Positions 1 to 8,660 of a stretch of DNA of 64,000 bases are shown piece after piece (position 1 is the stretch's first letter; every line of letters starts with the position of its first letter). The stretch is from Streptomyces sp. NBC_01231. Its GTDB lineage: Bacteria > Actinomycetota > Actinomycetes > Streptomycetales > Streptomycetaceae. Below the pieces are notes generated by a model. It saw only the letters and a list, made by a program, of their open reading frames with translations, was not told the origin of the DNA and searched no databases. The stretch covers positions 2,790,001 through 2,854,000 of the forward strand of contig CP108521.1 in assembly GCA_035999765.1 (NCBI GenBank). Reading direction: 5' to 3'. The translations under genes were made by a program, and so were the position numbers.

Positions 1-487
1 GCTCACGGGCCCGGTCGAGCTCCTCGCGCAGTCGCTCCAGCTCGGCCCGGTTCTCCTCCTCGACCCGCTCGGCGTCGGCCCGCTGGGCCTCCTCGCCGGC
101 GGCGGTCACGAGCTTGACCCAGTCGGTGGGCCGCAGCACATAGGCCGCGGCCGCCACGTCGAGCGGATCCGCGGCCGGGGGCGGCGAGCCGGAGTCGAGG
201 GCGCCGGAGAGCTCCGGCTGCACCTCTCTGAACTTCTCCCCGATGCGCTGCCGGAACAGCGGATCGGTCTCCAGGGCCGCGGCCATGGCATTGCCGGCGA
301 ACTTGGCGCGCCGGTTCGGCGCGAACCGGGCGTACTGCCTGAGCTGGGCCGGCAGCTCCGCGACGGTCAGCCCGCCGAAACCGTCGGAGACGATCTGCAC
401 GACCCGGCGGCGCACGCCGTCGGGCAGCGGACGGTCGAGCACCTCAGCGGCGCCGTCGGCCGGCCCCCCGCCCGTGCTCTCCACCAT
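1..487 (-). CDS. NYN domain-containing protein, N-terminal part (cut by window edge)
   Basis: The frame stays open from an ATG at 487 to the left window edge, so only about 162 N-terminal residues are present. They begin MVESTGGGPADGAAEVLDRP and include a helical, Arg-rich stretch (RRVVQIVSDGFGGLTVAELP, then QLRQYARFAPNRRAKFAGN). After that comes a charged Glu/Arg/Leu coiled coil that runs off the edge. I know this N-terminus from streptomycete NYN-domain (PIN-like RNase) proteins; the catalytic domain itself would lie outside the window, so the name rests on memory of the family. A GTG two codons upstream (493) is an alternative start. Codon use is typical of the host. Confidence 0.75.
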   Translation of the reverse strand, partial: MVESTGGGPADGAAEVLDRPLPDGVRRRVVQIVSDGFGGLTVAELPAQLRQYARFAPNRRAKFAGNAMAAALETDPLFRQRIGEKFREVQPELSGALDSGSPPPAADPLDVAAAAYVLRPTDWVKLVTAAGEEAQRADAERVEEENRAELERLREELDRARE

Positions 488-519
488 CGTCACCCCAATG
501 CCTGTGCGGGGCCGGCCCG

Positions 520-759
520 TCAGGAGCCGGCGCCCGGCCTGTCCACGAGTTCCACCTGGTCCACGGCGTTGCACCAGCGGCAACGCACCGACTCGATCGT
601 CTCACTCACCACGTCACGCTCCTCGACCTTCGGCTCTCCAGCCAGATCGAGGTGGACGTACTCGACGACCTTCGACGAGCGGGTCACATCGAAGCGGGTG
701 AGGTTGCCGCAGAGGGTGCAGCGCCACCGTGTCGTGGTGGTCGGCAGGGGAACCGTCAT
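520..759 (-). CDS. Small zinc-ribbon-like protein
   Basis: A 79-residue protein with a CxxC pair near residues 15-18 (CTLCGN) and a second one near 60-63 (CRWC), spaced as in a zinc ribbon. Between them lies a charged stretch rich in Val and Glu. The four cysteines could hold one zinc ion. It lies about 30 bp downstream of nothing else on its strand and 26 bp upstream of the NYN-domain gene start, in the same direction, so the two may be co-transcribed. I cannot name a function; a small nucleic-acid- or protein-binding ribbon is the simplest reading. The start at 759 precedes a Thr/Pro-rich N-terminus. Confidence 0.7.
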   Translation of the reverse strand: MTVPLPTTTTRWRCTLCGNLTRFDVTRSSKVVEYVHLDLAGEPKVEERDVVSETIESVRCRWCNAVDQVELVDRPGAGS

Positions 760-810
760 CGTGACTGTTCGCTTCCTTCTGGTGTCGGTACGTGTGGTGC
801 CGGTGGTTCT

Positions 811-876
811 GACGTCAGTACTTCTGAAGTCAGCACTTTCGATGTCAGTACTGATGTCAGTTCCGATGTCAGTACT
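811..876. repeat. Five imperfect 12-bp GAYGTCAGTACT repeats
   Basis: Copies of GAYGTCAGTACT begin at 811, 826, 841, 853 and 865. The first two are separated by TTCT-like 3-bp spacers, the last three are directly adjacent. The array is flanked by a direct repeat GGTGCCGGTRGTTCTG at 796-811 and 880-895. It lies in the 281-bp gap (760-1040) between the divergent zinc-ribbon and rhomboid genes. In one frame it would read Asp-Val-Ser-Thr repeats, but that frame has no good start and continues out of frame into the rhomboid gene. Confidence 0.85.
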
Positions 877-1040
877 TATGGTGCCGGTAGTTCTGGGTGC
901 TTCCAGTGTCGACGACGCGCCGGAGTCTCCCGGTACGTGTGGCTCGTTACCCTACGGCCTGGCGAGGACTCGCCGCTCGGCCGTCCAGGGCGGCGAGGCG
1001 CTCTCTCCCGTTGTGTCCCCTTGCGTCATGCTCTGTGTCC

Positions 1041-1784
1041 ATGATCAGAACCTGGAGCGAGACGGTCGGCAGGGCGAGCAGATCGGTCCGTAGGTCACCG
1101 GCACCGGTCACCTACGGGCTGATCGCACTGTGCTGCCTGCTCTTCCTGATCGGTCCGGCCGCCGGCCTGAATCCGGCCTACGGCTCCGGCGACACGCTGC
1201 TCACCGCGCAGCGGGCCTACTTCCACCGCTGGGGCGTGCTCCCCACCGAGCTGTTCGAGGGGTCACCACGAGCCGCGCTCACGCCCGCCACCGCCCTCTT
1301 CGTGCACGGCAGCTGGGTGCACCTGCTGGGCAACATGCTCTTCCTCTACGTCTTCGGGGTGATGACCGAGGAACGCATGGGCCACGTCCAGTTCACCCTC
1401 TTCTACGTCGGCTGCGGCTACCTCGCCCTGCTCGGTTACGCCGCCGCCAACGCGGACTCCGAGCAGTCCCTGGTCGGCGCGTCCGGGGCGATCTCGGCGG
1501 TCCTCGGAGCGTTCCTGTACCTGTTCCCCGGGGCCCGCGTGACCAGTCTCCTGCCTTTCCTTTTCTTCCTGCCGCTGCGCTTCCCCGCCTGGGTCGTCCT
1601 CCCCTTCTGGGCGGCCCTTCAGTGGCTGGCGGCGGGCCAGGCGGCCGGGGGGCCGGGGGTGGCGTACCTGGCCCACCTGGTGGGGTTCGGGCTGGGGTTC
1701 GGTTACGCGTGGGTGCGGTTCGGACGTGGGACTAAAGTGAGATCCGCCCCAGCTCCGGCTCCCGAGGGAGAGAACCAGCCGTGA
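1041..1784 (+). CDS. Rhomboid family intramembrane serine protease
   Basis: A 247-residue polytopic protein. After a cytosolic N-terminus, TM1 starts near residue 24 (YGLIALCCLLFLIG). The motif HxxxLLGNMLF near residue 90 supplies the HxxxN pair, GASGAISAVLG holds the nucleophilic Ser of the GxSG motif, and AHLVGFGLGFGY supplies the catalytic His in the last helix. All residues of an active rhomboid are therefore present. I chose the ATG at 1041 because the reading frame upstream (to 897) is Arg-rich and unlike a membrane protein N-terminus. The stop overlaps the GTG of the next gene (GTGA), which points to translational coupling. The substrate cannot be read from the sequence. Confidence 0.88.
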   Translation: MIRTWSETVGRASRSVRRSPAPVTYGLIALCCLLFLIGPAAGLNPAYGSGDTLLTAQRAYFHRWGVLPTELFEGSPRAALTPATALFVHGSWVHLLGNMLFLYVFGVMTEERMGHVQFTLFYVGCGYLALLGYAAANADSEQSLVGASGAISAVLGAFLYLFPGARVTSLLPFLFFLPLRFPAWVVLPFWAALQWLAAGQAAGGPGVAYLAHLVGFGLGFGYAWVRFGRGTKVRSAPAPAPEGENQP

Positions 1785-2062
1785 TCACCGCGATCGTGCT
1801 CATCAAGACCAGCGTGGACCGGATCCCCGAGATCGCCGAGTCGATCGCCTCGCTGGAGAGCGTGAGTGAGGTCTTCTCCGTCACCGGGACGTACGACCTG
1901 ATCGCCATGGTGCGGGTGCGGCGGCACGAGGACCTGGCGGAGGTCATCCCCGGCCGGATCAGCAAGATCCCCGGCGTGGAGGGCACGGACACGCACGTGG
2001 CGTTCCGTACCTACTCGCAGCACGACCTGGAGGCGGCGTTCGCGATCGGGCTGGACTCCTGA
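1781..2062 (+). CDS. Stand-alone RAM-domain (Lrp/AsnC ligand-binding) protein
   Basis: A 93-residue protein that consists of only the alpha-beta RAM/ACT-like domain of Lrp/AsnC regulators (MITAIVLIKTSVDRIPEIAE, then VFSVTGTYDLIAMVRV). There is no helix-turn-helix domain. Family members of this type form ligand-binding oligomers and may act with full-length Lrp proteins, but here no partner gene is near. The GTG start overlaps the rhomboid stop by the GTGA arrangement and has a GGGAG ribosome site about 10 bases upstream inside the rhomboid gene, so the two are translated as one operon. Confidence 0.88.
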   Translation: MITAIVLIKTSVDRIPEIAESIASLESVSEVFSVTGTYDLIAMVRVRRHEDLAEVIPGRISKIPGVEGTDTHVAFRTYSQHDLEAAFAIGLDS

Positions 2063-2139
2063 CCCACTGAACACCGCCTCACCGTCCCAGCCGCCTCATC
2101 AGGTCCTACGAAACATCAGGCCTCAGAGCGGAACGCTTC

Positions 2140-3501
2140 TCAGACGGCCGGGACGCAGCGGCCGTCCTCCGTCCGGTACCGCCACTTCGCGCCTTCCCGC
2201 ACGAGCTCCCGCACCGCGGTGACGAAGCGCTCCACATGCTCGTCCGGGGTGCCCGCGCCGAAGCTCACGCGGATGGCGTTCAACGACTTCTCGCCGGGCG
2301 CGGCCTCGGGCGCGCCGCACTCGCCCTGGGTCTGGGGCTCGCTGCCGAGCAGGGTGCGGACCAGCGGGTGGGCGCAGAAGAGGCCGTCGCGGACGCCGAT
2401 GCCGTACTCGGCGGAGAGCGCGGCGGCGAAGTGGGAGCTGTTCCAGCCGTCGACGACGAAGGAGATCACGCCGACCCGGGGGGCGTCGTCCCCGAACAGG
2501 GACAGCACCCGGACCTCGGGCACCTCGGCGAGGCCGGTGCGGACCTTCTCGATGAGGTGCCGCTCGCGCGCGACCAGGCTGTCGAAGCCGGCCTCCGTCA
2601 GGGCCTTGCAGGCGGCGGCGATGGAGTAGGCGCCGATGACGTTGGGCGAGCCGGCCTCGTGCCGGGCGGCGCTCTCGTGCCACTCCACGTCCACTCCCCC
2701 GTCCTCGCGTCGCGTGACCTTGCGGCTGGCGCCGCCGCCCGCGAGGTACGGGTCGGCCGCGCGCAGCCAGTCGGCCCGGCCGGCCAGGACCCCGGAGCCG
2801 AACGGGGCGTACAGCTTGTGCCCGGAGAAGGCGACCCAGTCGACGTCGAGGTCCTGCACCGAGACCGGGTGGTGCGGGGCCAGCTGAGCGGCGTCCAGGA
2901 CGATCCGGGCGCCGTGGGCGTGGGCGGCGGCGGCCAGCTCCCGTACCGGCCACAGCTCCCCGGTGACGTTCGAGGCGCCGGTCACGCAGACCAGGGCCGG
3001 GCCGTACGGGTCGCGCTCGGCGAGGGCCCGCTCCAGGGTGGACACCGCCTGCTCGGGGGTGCGCGGGGCGTCGAGGTAGCTGACCCGGGCGTGCTGCCAG
3101 GGCAGCAGCGAGGCGTGGTGCTCGGTCTCGAAGACGAAGACCTGGCAGTCGGCCGGAAGCGCGGCGGCGAGGAGGTTGAGGGAGTCGGTGGTGGACCGGG
3201 TGAAGACCAGCTGGTCGTCGGCGCGGCAGTCCAAGAACTCGGCGACGGTCCGGCGGGCGTTCTCGAAGAGGTCCGTGGAGAGCTGGGAGAGGTAGCCGGC
3301 GCCGCGGTGCACACTGCCGTAGTAGGGCGCGTAGGCCGCCACGTCGTCCCAGACACGCTGCAGGGCGGGCGCGCTGGCCGCGTAGTCGAGTGCCGCGTAG
3401 GTGACCTCGCCGCCGGTGACGAGCGGGACGGTGACATCGCTGCCCAGAACGGACAGAGGGGCACAAACGGACTGGGCGGCGACAGCGGTGGGGACAGACA
3501 T
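2140..3501 (-). CDS. Class V aminotransferase / cysteine desulfurase-like PLP enzyme
   Basis: A 453-residue fold-type I PLP enzyme. Visible motifs are EHH (127-129) that stacks on the cofactor, VLDAAQ with Asp203 that binds the pyridine nitrogen, and FSGHKLYAPFG with the Schiff-base Lys229. C-terminal small-domain residues (SLNAIRVSFG, with the Arg that binds the substrate carboxylate) are present. A clear catalytic Cys loop of true NifS proteins is not evident; the nearest Cys is in DGLFCAHP. The ATG at 3501 has GGGAG upstream; an upstream frame extension is Arg/Ser-rich and less likely. It lies behind a SAM-IV riboswitch, so its product should belong to sulfur amino-acid or SAM metabolism. 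The exact substrate is unknown to me. Confidence 0.88.
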   Translation of the reverse strand: MSVPTAVAAQSVCAPLSVLGSDVTVPLVTGGEVTYAALDYAASAPALQRVWDDVAAYAPYYGSVHRGAGYLSQLSTDLFENARRTVAEFLDCRADDQLVFTRSTTDSLNLLAAALPADCQVFVFETEHHASLLPWQHARVSYLDAPRTPEQAVSTLERALAERDPYGPALVCVTGASNVTGELWPVRELAAAAHAHGARIVLDAAQLAPHHPVSVQDLDVDWVAFSGHKLYAPFGSGVLAGRADWLRAADPYLAGGGASRKVTRREDGGVDVEWHESAARHEAGSPNVIGAYSIAAACKALTEAGFDSLVARERHLIEKVRTGLAEVPEVRVLSLFGDDAPRVGVISFVVDGWNSSHFAAALSAEYGIGVRDGLFCAHPLVRTLLGSEPQTQGECGAPEAAPGEKSLNAIRVSFGAGTPDEHVERFVTAVRELVREGAKWRYRTEDGRCVPAV

Positions 3502-3642
3502 GGCGAACTCCCGTGAGTGGCAGCTGGGTTCCACGCGAGCGGGTACCGCTCAAGCGCGGGTGAAGGTGAAAAGAGGGGTGCGGAGGCGGGGCTCTGCGGC
3601 CCTATCGCATTCGCTGGCTCACGGAAGGCTCCTCGACGACCA

Positions 3643-3682
3643 GGACCCCTGGTGCGCTCACTCGAAAGAGTGCGAGGGGTCC
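3643..3682 (-). promoter_or_regulatory. Alternative hairpin, likely riboswitch expression platform
   Basis: On the minus strand GGACCCCT (3682-3675) can pair with AGGGGTCC (3650-3643). A second nested stem is CGCACTC / GAGTGAGCG around a short TTTC loop. The 5' arm overlaps the last bases of the SAM-IV element, so the hairpin and the ligand-bound fold compete for the same bases. No U-tract follows, as is usual for terminators in this group. Whether it ends transcription or only alters the leader is inference. Confidence 0.65.
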
Positions 3683-3794
3683 GCGCTTGCCGCAGACCTC
3701 GCTGCCTGCGGCCTGGTCTTCACCCGGGGCACCCCGCCACGGACGGAGGGTTGCCGGACAGTCGGCCGGGGCCTCATGACTGTCACTCATGACC
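3676..3794 (-). ncRNA. SAM-IV riboswitch
   Basis: The minus-strand leader of the PLP enzyme gene starts GGTCATGAGTGACAG and contains CCGGCAACCCTCC, GGGGTGCCCCGGGTGAAGACC and, at the 3' end, a hairpin GCCGCAG / CTGCGGC (3688-3711) followed by GGCAAGCGCGGACCCC. These blocks, in this order over 119 nt, match the SAM-IV class (Rfam RF00634) described from actinomycetes. SAM-IV shares the SAM-I ligand core but has its own 3' pseudoknot. It lies 175 nt upstream of the start codon at 3501. The expected effect is repression of the PLP enzyme when SAM is plentiful. The class is recognised by eye, not by a covariance search. Confidence 0.9.
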
Positions 3795-3865
3795 TGGTGC
3801 AAAAACGTACGTGAGTGATCGTGGTCCCGCAACCCGTGTCCGGATCGCGGGACATCGCCACGTCG

Positions 3866-4930
3866 TCAGGCGTTGCTGGCCGCCGCCCAGCGCTCCAGCG
3901 TCCGCTTGGCCGCGCCGGAGTCGACGGACTCCGCCGCCTTGTCCATGCCGGCCCGGATCTGCTCCGTCAGGGGCGCCCCGGTCGGCTCCAGCGCCGCCAG
4001 CGCCGCCGCCGAGTTCAGCAGGACCGCGTCCCGTACCGGGCCCTTCTCGCCGTCCAGGAGGCGGCGGGCGACCTCGGCGTTGTAGGAGGGGTCGGCGCCT
4101 CTCAGCGCTTGCACCGGCACCAGTTCGAGGCCGACGTGCCGCGGGTCGAAGGCCTCCTCGGTGACCTTGCCGTCGCGCACGATCCACACCCGGGAGGTGG
4201 CCGTGGTGGTCAGCTCGTCGAGACCGTCGTCGCCGCGGAACACCAGCGCGGACGAGCCGCGCTCGGCCAGTACACCGGCGATGAGCCCCGCCATCCGGGT
4301 GTCGAAGCAGCCGATCGCCGAAGCGGTGACCCTGGCCGGGTTGGTCAGCGGACCGAGCAGGTTGAACGAGGTCGGGATCCCCAGATCCCGCCGGACCGCG
4401 CCGACGAACCGCATCGAAGGGTGGAACCTGGCCGCGAAGCAGAAAGTGATCCCGGCCTCCTCCACCACCCGGGCCACGCCCTCGGGCGACAGGTCCAGGT
4501 TGATGCCGAGCTTCTCCAGCACGTCGGAGGATCCGCTCGCCGAGGACGACGCCCGGTTGCCGTGCTTGACGACCTTCGCCCCGGTGCCCGCGATCACGAT
4601 GGCGGACATCGTCGAGATGTTGACCGTCTTGGCCCGGTCGCCGCCCGTGCCCACGATGTCGACGGCCGGTCCGGGGATGTCCAGCGGCTGCGCGTGCGCG
4701 TACATCGCGTCGACGAGACCGGTGATCTCCTCGACCGTCTCGCCCTTGGCCCGCAGCGCCACCATGAAGCCCGCGATCTGGGCGTCCGTGGCCTCGCCGC
4801 TCATGAACCGGTCCATGGCCCAGGCCGTGTCACCGGCGCTCAGGTCCCGACCGCCGAGCAGCGCGCTCAGCACCTCGGGCCAGGAACGGCCCGCCGCGGT
4901 GCCGCCTCCAGCGGGGGTCACAGCGCTCAT
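3866..4930 (-). CDS. trpD: Anthranilate phosphoribosyltransferase
   Basis: A 354-residue enzyme of tryptophan synthesis that joins anthranilate to PRPP. Family signatures are complete: [18 protein letters not shown] (PRPP-binding GTGGD and NIST), [18 protein letters not shown] (glycine-rich loop with anthranilate-contacting residues), the [15 protein letters not shown] segment and [10 protein letters not shown]. The ATG at 4930 is preceded by AGGAG, 6 bases away, which is better than the ATG at 4987. It lies alone between a qcrB-side terminator and the SAM-IV leader, with no other trp gene near, so it is transcribed apart from a trp operon. Confidence 0.95.
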   Translation of the reverse strand: MSAVTPAGGGTAAGRSWPEVLSALLGGRDLSAGDTAWAMDRFMSGEATDAQIAGFMVALRAKGETVEEITGLVDAMYAHAQPLDIPGPAVDIVGTGGDRAKTVNISTMSAIVIAGTGAKVVKHGNRASSSASGSSDVLEKLGINLDLSPEGVARVVEEAGITFCFAARFHPSMRFVGAVRRDLGIPTSFNLLGPLTNPARVTASAIGCFDTRMAGLIAGVLAERGSSALVFRGDDGLDELTTTATSRVWIVRDGKVTEEAFDPRHVGLELVPVQALRGADPSYNAEVARRLLDGEKGPVRDAVLLNSAAALAALEPTGAPLTEQIRAGMDKAAESVDSGAAKRTLERWAAASNA

Positions 4931-5010
4931 AAGCCGCTCCTGGTTCGGTCCCGTACGCCGGGACACCGTTCTTCTCGTCGGCTCCACCCTATCCAGCGCC
5001 GGGCACGGCG

Positions 5011-5045
5011 AAGGGCCCCCGTCCGAAGACCGGACGGGGGCCCTT
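5011..5045. terminator. Hairpin terminator downstream of qcrB
   Basis: A near-perfect stem AAGGGCCCCCGTCCG / CGGACGGGGGCCCTT with a short AAGAC-type loop lies between the qcrB stop (5070) and the trpD start (4930). It would end the ctaE-qcrCAB transcript. Confidence 0.85.
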
Positions 5046-5069
5046 GCCGTGGTGTGGCGACGCGGTGGA

Positions 5070-6728
5070 TCAGTGGTGGCCGTGGCCGCTGGTGATCTCC
5101 TTGTACTCCTCGACGCTCGGCTTGGGGATCTGCCCCTCCTCGCCGTAGTACGCCTCGCTGAGCTTGGCGCGCAGCTTCTCGGAGCCCTTCACCTTGCGCT
5201 CCACGCCGTTCTCGTCGACCGTCGGGCCGATCTGGGCCGGCACGTACTGCTCGTGCGCGGTGAGCGTGTGCAGCTGCTCCTGGCTGAGCGGCTCGTGCAC
5301 CTCGATGAACTCACCGTGCGGCAGGCGCTTGATGATGCCCGACTCGCGGCCGTGCAGCACCTTGTCCTTGTCGCGGCGCTGGAGGCCGAGGCAGATCCGC
5401 TTGGTGGCGATGAAGGCGAGGACCGGTCCGACGAAGAACGCGACCCGGACGAACCAGGTGATGGCGTTGATCGACAGGTGGAAGTGGGTGGCCCAGAGGT
5501 CGTTTCCACCACCGATCAGCAGGATCATGTACCAGGTGATCCAGGCGACGCCGAAGGCCGTACGCGTCGGGGCGTTGCGCGGGCGGTCCAGGATGTGGTG
5601 CTCACGCTTGTCGCCGGTGACCCAGGACTCGATGAACGGGTAGACCGCGATCGCGACGAGGACCAGCGGGAAGATGATCAGCGGGATGAACACGCCCAGG
5701 ACGAGCGTGTGACCCCAGAAGTTGATCTCCCAGCCCGGCATGACACGGATCAGGCCCTCGGAGAAGCCCATGTACCAGTCGGGCTGGGCGCCGGTCGACA
5801 CCTGGTCCGGACGGTAGGGACCCATGGCCCAGATCGGGTTGATCGAGGCGATCGCCGCGATGGCCGCGATGACACCGAAGACCAGGAAGAAGAAGCCTCC
5901 GGCCTTCGCCATGTAGACCGGCAGCAACGGCATACCGACGACGTTGTTGTTGGTCTTTCCGGGACCCGCGAACTGCGTGTGCTTGTGGTAGAAGACCAGG
6001 ATCAGGTGCGCCACCAGCAGGCCGAGCATGATGCCCGGCAGCAGCAGTACGTGGATCGAGTAGAAGCGGGCCACGAAGTCGCCGCCCGGGAACTCGCCGC
6101 CGAAGAGGAAGAACGACAGGTACGTGCCGACGATCGGCACGGACAGGATCGCGCCCTCCATGAAGCGGACACCGGTGCCGGACAGCAGGTCGTCCGGGAG
6201 CGAGTAACCGGTGAAGCCGGTGAACATGCCCAGGACGAACAGCAGGAAGCCGAAGAGCCAGTTGACCTCACGGGGCTTGCGGAACGCGCCCGTGAAGAAC
6301 ACGCGCATCATGTGCACGAACATGCCGGCGAGGAAGATCAGCGCCGCCCAGTGGTGGATCTGCCGGATCAGCAGACCACCGCGCACATCGAAGGAGATGT
6401 GCATGGTCGAGTTGAACGCCTCGGACATCAGCTGTCCCTGCAGCGGGACGTAACTGCCGTGGTACTCCACCTCGTTCATCGACGGGTGGAAGAACAGCGT
6501 CAGGTACACACCCGTGAGGATGATGATGATGAAGCTGTAGAGGCAGACCTCACCCAACATGAACGACCAGTGGTCGGGGAAGATCTTGCGCATGTTGGAC
6601 TTGGCCAGGGAGTAGATCCCCAGTCGGCCGTCGGCCCAGTCGGCGACCTTCTCGCCGGCCGGTGCCTTCCCGCGGGAGCGGCTCGCGTCCCCCGAAGAGG
6701 GATTCGTGTTGCTGGCTGTAGTGCTCAT
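5070..6728 (-). CDS. qcrB: Cytochrome bc1 complex cytochrome b subunit
   Basis: A 552-residue integral membrane protein that holds hemes bL and bH and the two quinone sites of complex III. Seen in the sequence: HWSFMLGEV and FMLG-type first helix, [30 protein letters not shown] (two heme-ligand His and the conserved GAFRKPRE), [28 protein letters not shown] with the second pair of His, and PDWYMGF in the C-terminal half. The protein is longer than mitochondrial cytochrome b because of an N-terminal Ser/Gly-rich tail and a charged C-terminal extension that ends in Gly-His repeats; both are usual in actinobacteria. It is the last gene of ctaE-qcrCAB, with an ATGA overlap with qcrA. Confidence 0.97.
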   Translation of the reverse strand: MSTTASNTNPSSGDASRSRGKAPAGEKVADWADGRLGIYSLAKSNMRKIFPDHWSFMLGEVCLYSFIIIILTGVYLTLFFHPSMNEVEYHGSYVPLQGQLMSEAFNSTMHISFDVRGGLLIRQIHHWAALIFLAGMFVHMMRVFFTGAFRKPREVNWLFGFLLFVLGMFTGFTGYSLPDDLLSGTGVRFMEGAILSVPIVGTYLSFFLFGGEFPGGDFVARFYSIHVLLLPGIMLGLLVAHLILVFYHKHTQFAGPGKTNNNVVGMPLLPVYMAKAGGFFFLVFGVIAAIAAIASINPIWAMGPYRPDQVSTGAQPDWYMGFSEGLIRVMPGWEINFWGHTLVLGVFIPLIIFPLVLVAIAVYPFIESWVTGDKREHHILDRPRNAPTRTAFGVAWITWYMILLIGGGNDLWATHFHLSINAITWFVRVAFFVGPVLAFIATKRICLGLQRRDKDKVLHGRESGIIKRLPHGEFIEVHEPLSQEQLHTLTAHEQYVPAQIGPTVDENGVERKVKGSEKLRAKLSEAYYGEEGQIPKPSVEEYKEITSGHGHH

Positions 6729-7792
6729 CCGCGCTCCCAGAATGCAGGACCGACAGGCTCATCGAAGTCGCCGAGCGCCTCGAGGTAGCCCGCGTCGTTC
6801 ACGCCGATGCGCAGCTGCGGCAGGGCGTGACCGGCGGGGCCGAAGATCACCCTGGCGCCGTCGGCGAGGTCGAAGGTGGACTGGTGGCAGGGGCAGAGCA
6901 CGTGGTGCGTCTGCTGCTCGTACAGGGAGATCGGGCAACCGACGTGGGTGCAGATCTTCGAGTACGCGACGATGCCCTCGTGCGACCACTCGAGCTCGCG
7001 CTTGTCCTTGATGTTGTCCGGCTGGATCCGGACGATCATCAGGGCCGCCTTGGCGATCTCGGTCTGGAACTCCTCGTCGTGCTCCTCCAGGCCCTCGGGC
7101 TTGGCGAAGGTCAGCGAACCGACCGCGACGTCGGACGCGCGCAGCGGCTCGTTGGTGTTCATGTTGACGAGCAGCTTGCCCTTGGACCACAGGGTGTGGC
7201 GGAGCTTGGTCCCGGGGAGCGGTCCGAGGTCACGCAGGAGCATGACGCCGGACAGCGGGAACAGGGCCAGCGCGCCGAACATCGTGTTGCGGATCAGCTT
7301 GCGGCGACCGAGCGCGGACTCCTTGGCACCTTCCGCGAAGTCCGCGTGGACCTTCGCGCGGACCTCGGGGGATGCCTCGATCGGGTGCCGGTCGTCCGCG
7401 ACCTCCACGTCGGACATCAGGGTGCGGGCCCAGTGGACCGCCCCCGCGCCGATCGCGAACAGCGCCACGCCCAGCGTCAGGCCCAACGCGAAGTTCAGCG
7501 CGTTGACGTGCCCGATCGGGAAGACGTAGATCGCCTTGTCGTGGGGGATCGTCACATACGAGGCGATGAAGCCGACGGTGGCCAGCATCGACAGCGTGAA
7601 CAGCAGGGCGACCGCGCGCTCGGACCGCCGGGCGGCCCGCTCGTCGATGTCCTGGACCCGGTGCTCGTGGGGCGGCAGGCCGGGGTCGGCGAACGGGTTC
7701 TTCTCGTCCGCGACGCCCACCGCGCCGTGCTCGTGGTGTCCGGCGGAGTGCTCGGCCGGCAGGTTCTCTTCTGGAATGTCTTGGCTACTCAT
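6725..7792 (-). CDS. qcrA: Cytochrome bc1 complex Rieske iron-sulfur subunit
   Basis: A 355-residue Rieske protein. The 2Fe-2S ligands are in CTHVGC (Cys281, His283) and CPCHQS (Cys300, His303), with Cys286 and Cys302 placed for the disulfide. The long N-terminal half has three membrane segments (about 61-83, 98-120 and 170-187), the actinobacterial form, instead of one anchor. An Asp/His-rich region lies before them. I chose the ATG at 7792 because it overlaps the qcrC stop (ATGA) and lies behind AAGAAG; 12 extra codons upstream are an artefact. It passes electrons from quinol to the diheme QcrC. Confidence 0.97.
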   Translation of the reverse strand: MSSQDIPEENLPAEHSAGHHEHGAVGVADEKNPFADPGLPPHEHRVQDIDERAARRSERAVALLFTLSMLATVGFIASYVTIPHDKAIYVFPIGHVNALNFALGLTLGVALFAIGAGAVHWARTLMSDVEVADDRHPIEASPEVRAKVHADFAEGAKESALGRRKLIRNTMFGALALFPLSGVMLLRDLGPLPGTKLRHTLWSKGKLLVNMNTNEPLRASDVAVGSLTFAKPEGLEEHDEEFQTEIAKAALMIVRIQPDNIKDKRELEWSHEGIVAYSKICTHVGCPISLYEQQTHHVLCPCHQSTFDLADGARVIFGPAGHALPQLRIGVNDAGYLEALGDFDEPVGPAFWERG

Positions 7793-8598
7793 GACTTCTT
7801 GGCCTTTGCGGTCCGAGCGGCGACCCACACGGCGACCGCGATCAGCGATCCGAGGCCGAAGATCCAGCCGAACAGGCCCTCGCTGACCGGACCGAGTCCG
7901 CCCAGCTCGAGACCGCCGGGGCTCTCGGTGTCGTCACCGTTGACCGCGTCGAGGTACGCGATGATGTCCTGCTTGTTCTGCTCCGACAGCGTGCTGTCCG
8001 GGAAGGAGGGCATGTTCTGCGGGCCGGTCTGCATGGCCTCGTAGAGGTGCTTCGGGTCGACGCCCTCGAGGTCCGGTGCGAACTTGCCGTGCGTGAGCGC
8101 TCCACCCTTGCCGGTGAAGTTGTGGCACTGCGCGCAGTTGGTGCGGAACAGCTCGCCGCCCTTGGCGATGTCGGCGCCCTCGGGGCCGTACTGCGAGCTG
8201 GTCGGGACGGACGGGCCCGCACCCAGGGAAGAGATGTACGCGGCGAGCTGGTCGATCTCGGCCTGCGTGTAGATGTTCTTCTTCTTCGGGATCTGCGCGC
8301 CTGGCTGCTGGGCCGGCATACGGCCGGTTCCCACCTGGAAGTCGACGGCCGCGGCGCCCACGCCCACGAGGCTCGGACCGTCACTGCTGCCCTGACCGCC
8401 GGTGCCGTGGCAGCTGGCGCAGCCGACGGCGTAGAGCTTCTTGCCCTCGTCGATGGCAAGCGACTGGGCGGTTTCGTCGGCCGCAGCCTTGTCCGTGGGT
8501 GCGAACAGGACGTACAGCCCCCCGGTGCATGCCAGCGCGAGGAGTAGTACGACGACCGCCGCCAGCGGATGGCGTCGTCGTGCGGAGAGCTTTTTCAC
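7789..8598 (-). CDS. qcrC: Cytochrome bc1 complex diheme cytochrome c subunit
   Basis: A 269-residue membrane-anchored diheme cytochrome. One N-terminal helix (about 11-33) is followed by two c-type domains with heme motifs CASCH (60-64) and CAQCH (155-159). A second helix near the C-terminus (GLFGWIFGLGSLIAVAVWVAAR) fixes it to the membrane. Two hemes let it link complex III directly to the aa3 oxidase, as known for actinobacterial supercomplexes that lack soluble cytochrome c. The gene lies 62 bp after ctaE and overlaps qcrA. Confidence 0.97.
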   Translation of the reverse strand: MKKLSARRRHPLAAVVVLLLALACTGGLYVLFAPTDKAAADETAQSLAIDEGKKLYAVGCASCHGTGGQGSSDGPSLVGVGAAAVDFQVGTGRMPAQQPGAQIPKKKNIYTQAEIDQLAAYISSLGAGPSVPTSSQYGPEGADIAKGGELFRTNCAQCHNFTGKGGALTHGKFAPDLEGVDPKHLYEAMQTGPQNMPSFPDSTLSEQNKQDIIAYLDAVNGDDTESPGGLELGGLGPVSEGLFGWIFGLGSLIAVAVWVAARTAKAKKS

Positions 8599-8660
8599 GG
8601 ATTACCCCGGTGTCAGGATCTTCTGCGTCGATGCTTCTGGAATTGCGGGAGCGGTCCCGG

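Noticed and set aside
811..895. Possible CRISPR array
   Set aside because: The units are 12 bp, degenerate and directly adjacent without unique spacers; no cas genes are near.
652..1044. Frame with Asp-Val-Ser-Thr repeats across 811-876
   Set aside because: There is no good start or ribosome site, and its ends overlap the zinc-ribbon gene and the rhomboid start. The repeat is more likely a DNA-level feature.
3602..3832. Possible 76-residue leader peptide on the minus strand
   Set aside because: It runs exactly across the SAM-IV riboswitch, which explains the sequence conservation expected there.
4161..6788. Plus-strand open frame of 875 codons opposite trpD and qcrB
   Set aside because: It is a shadow of two well-known minus-strand genes and has no recognisable domain.
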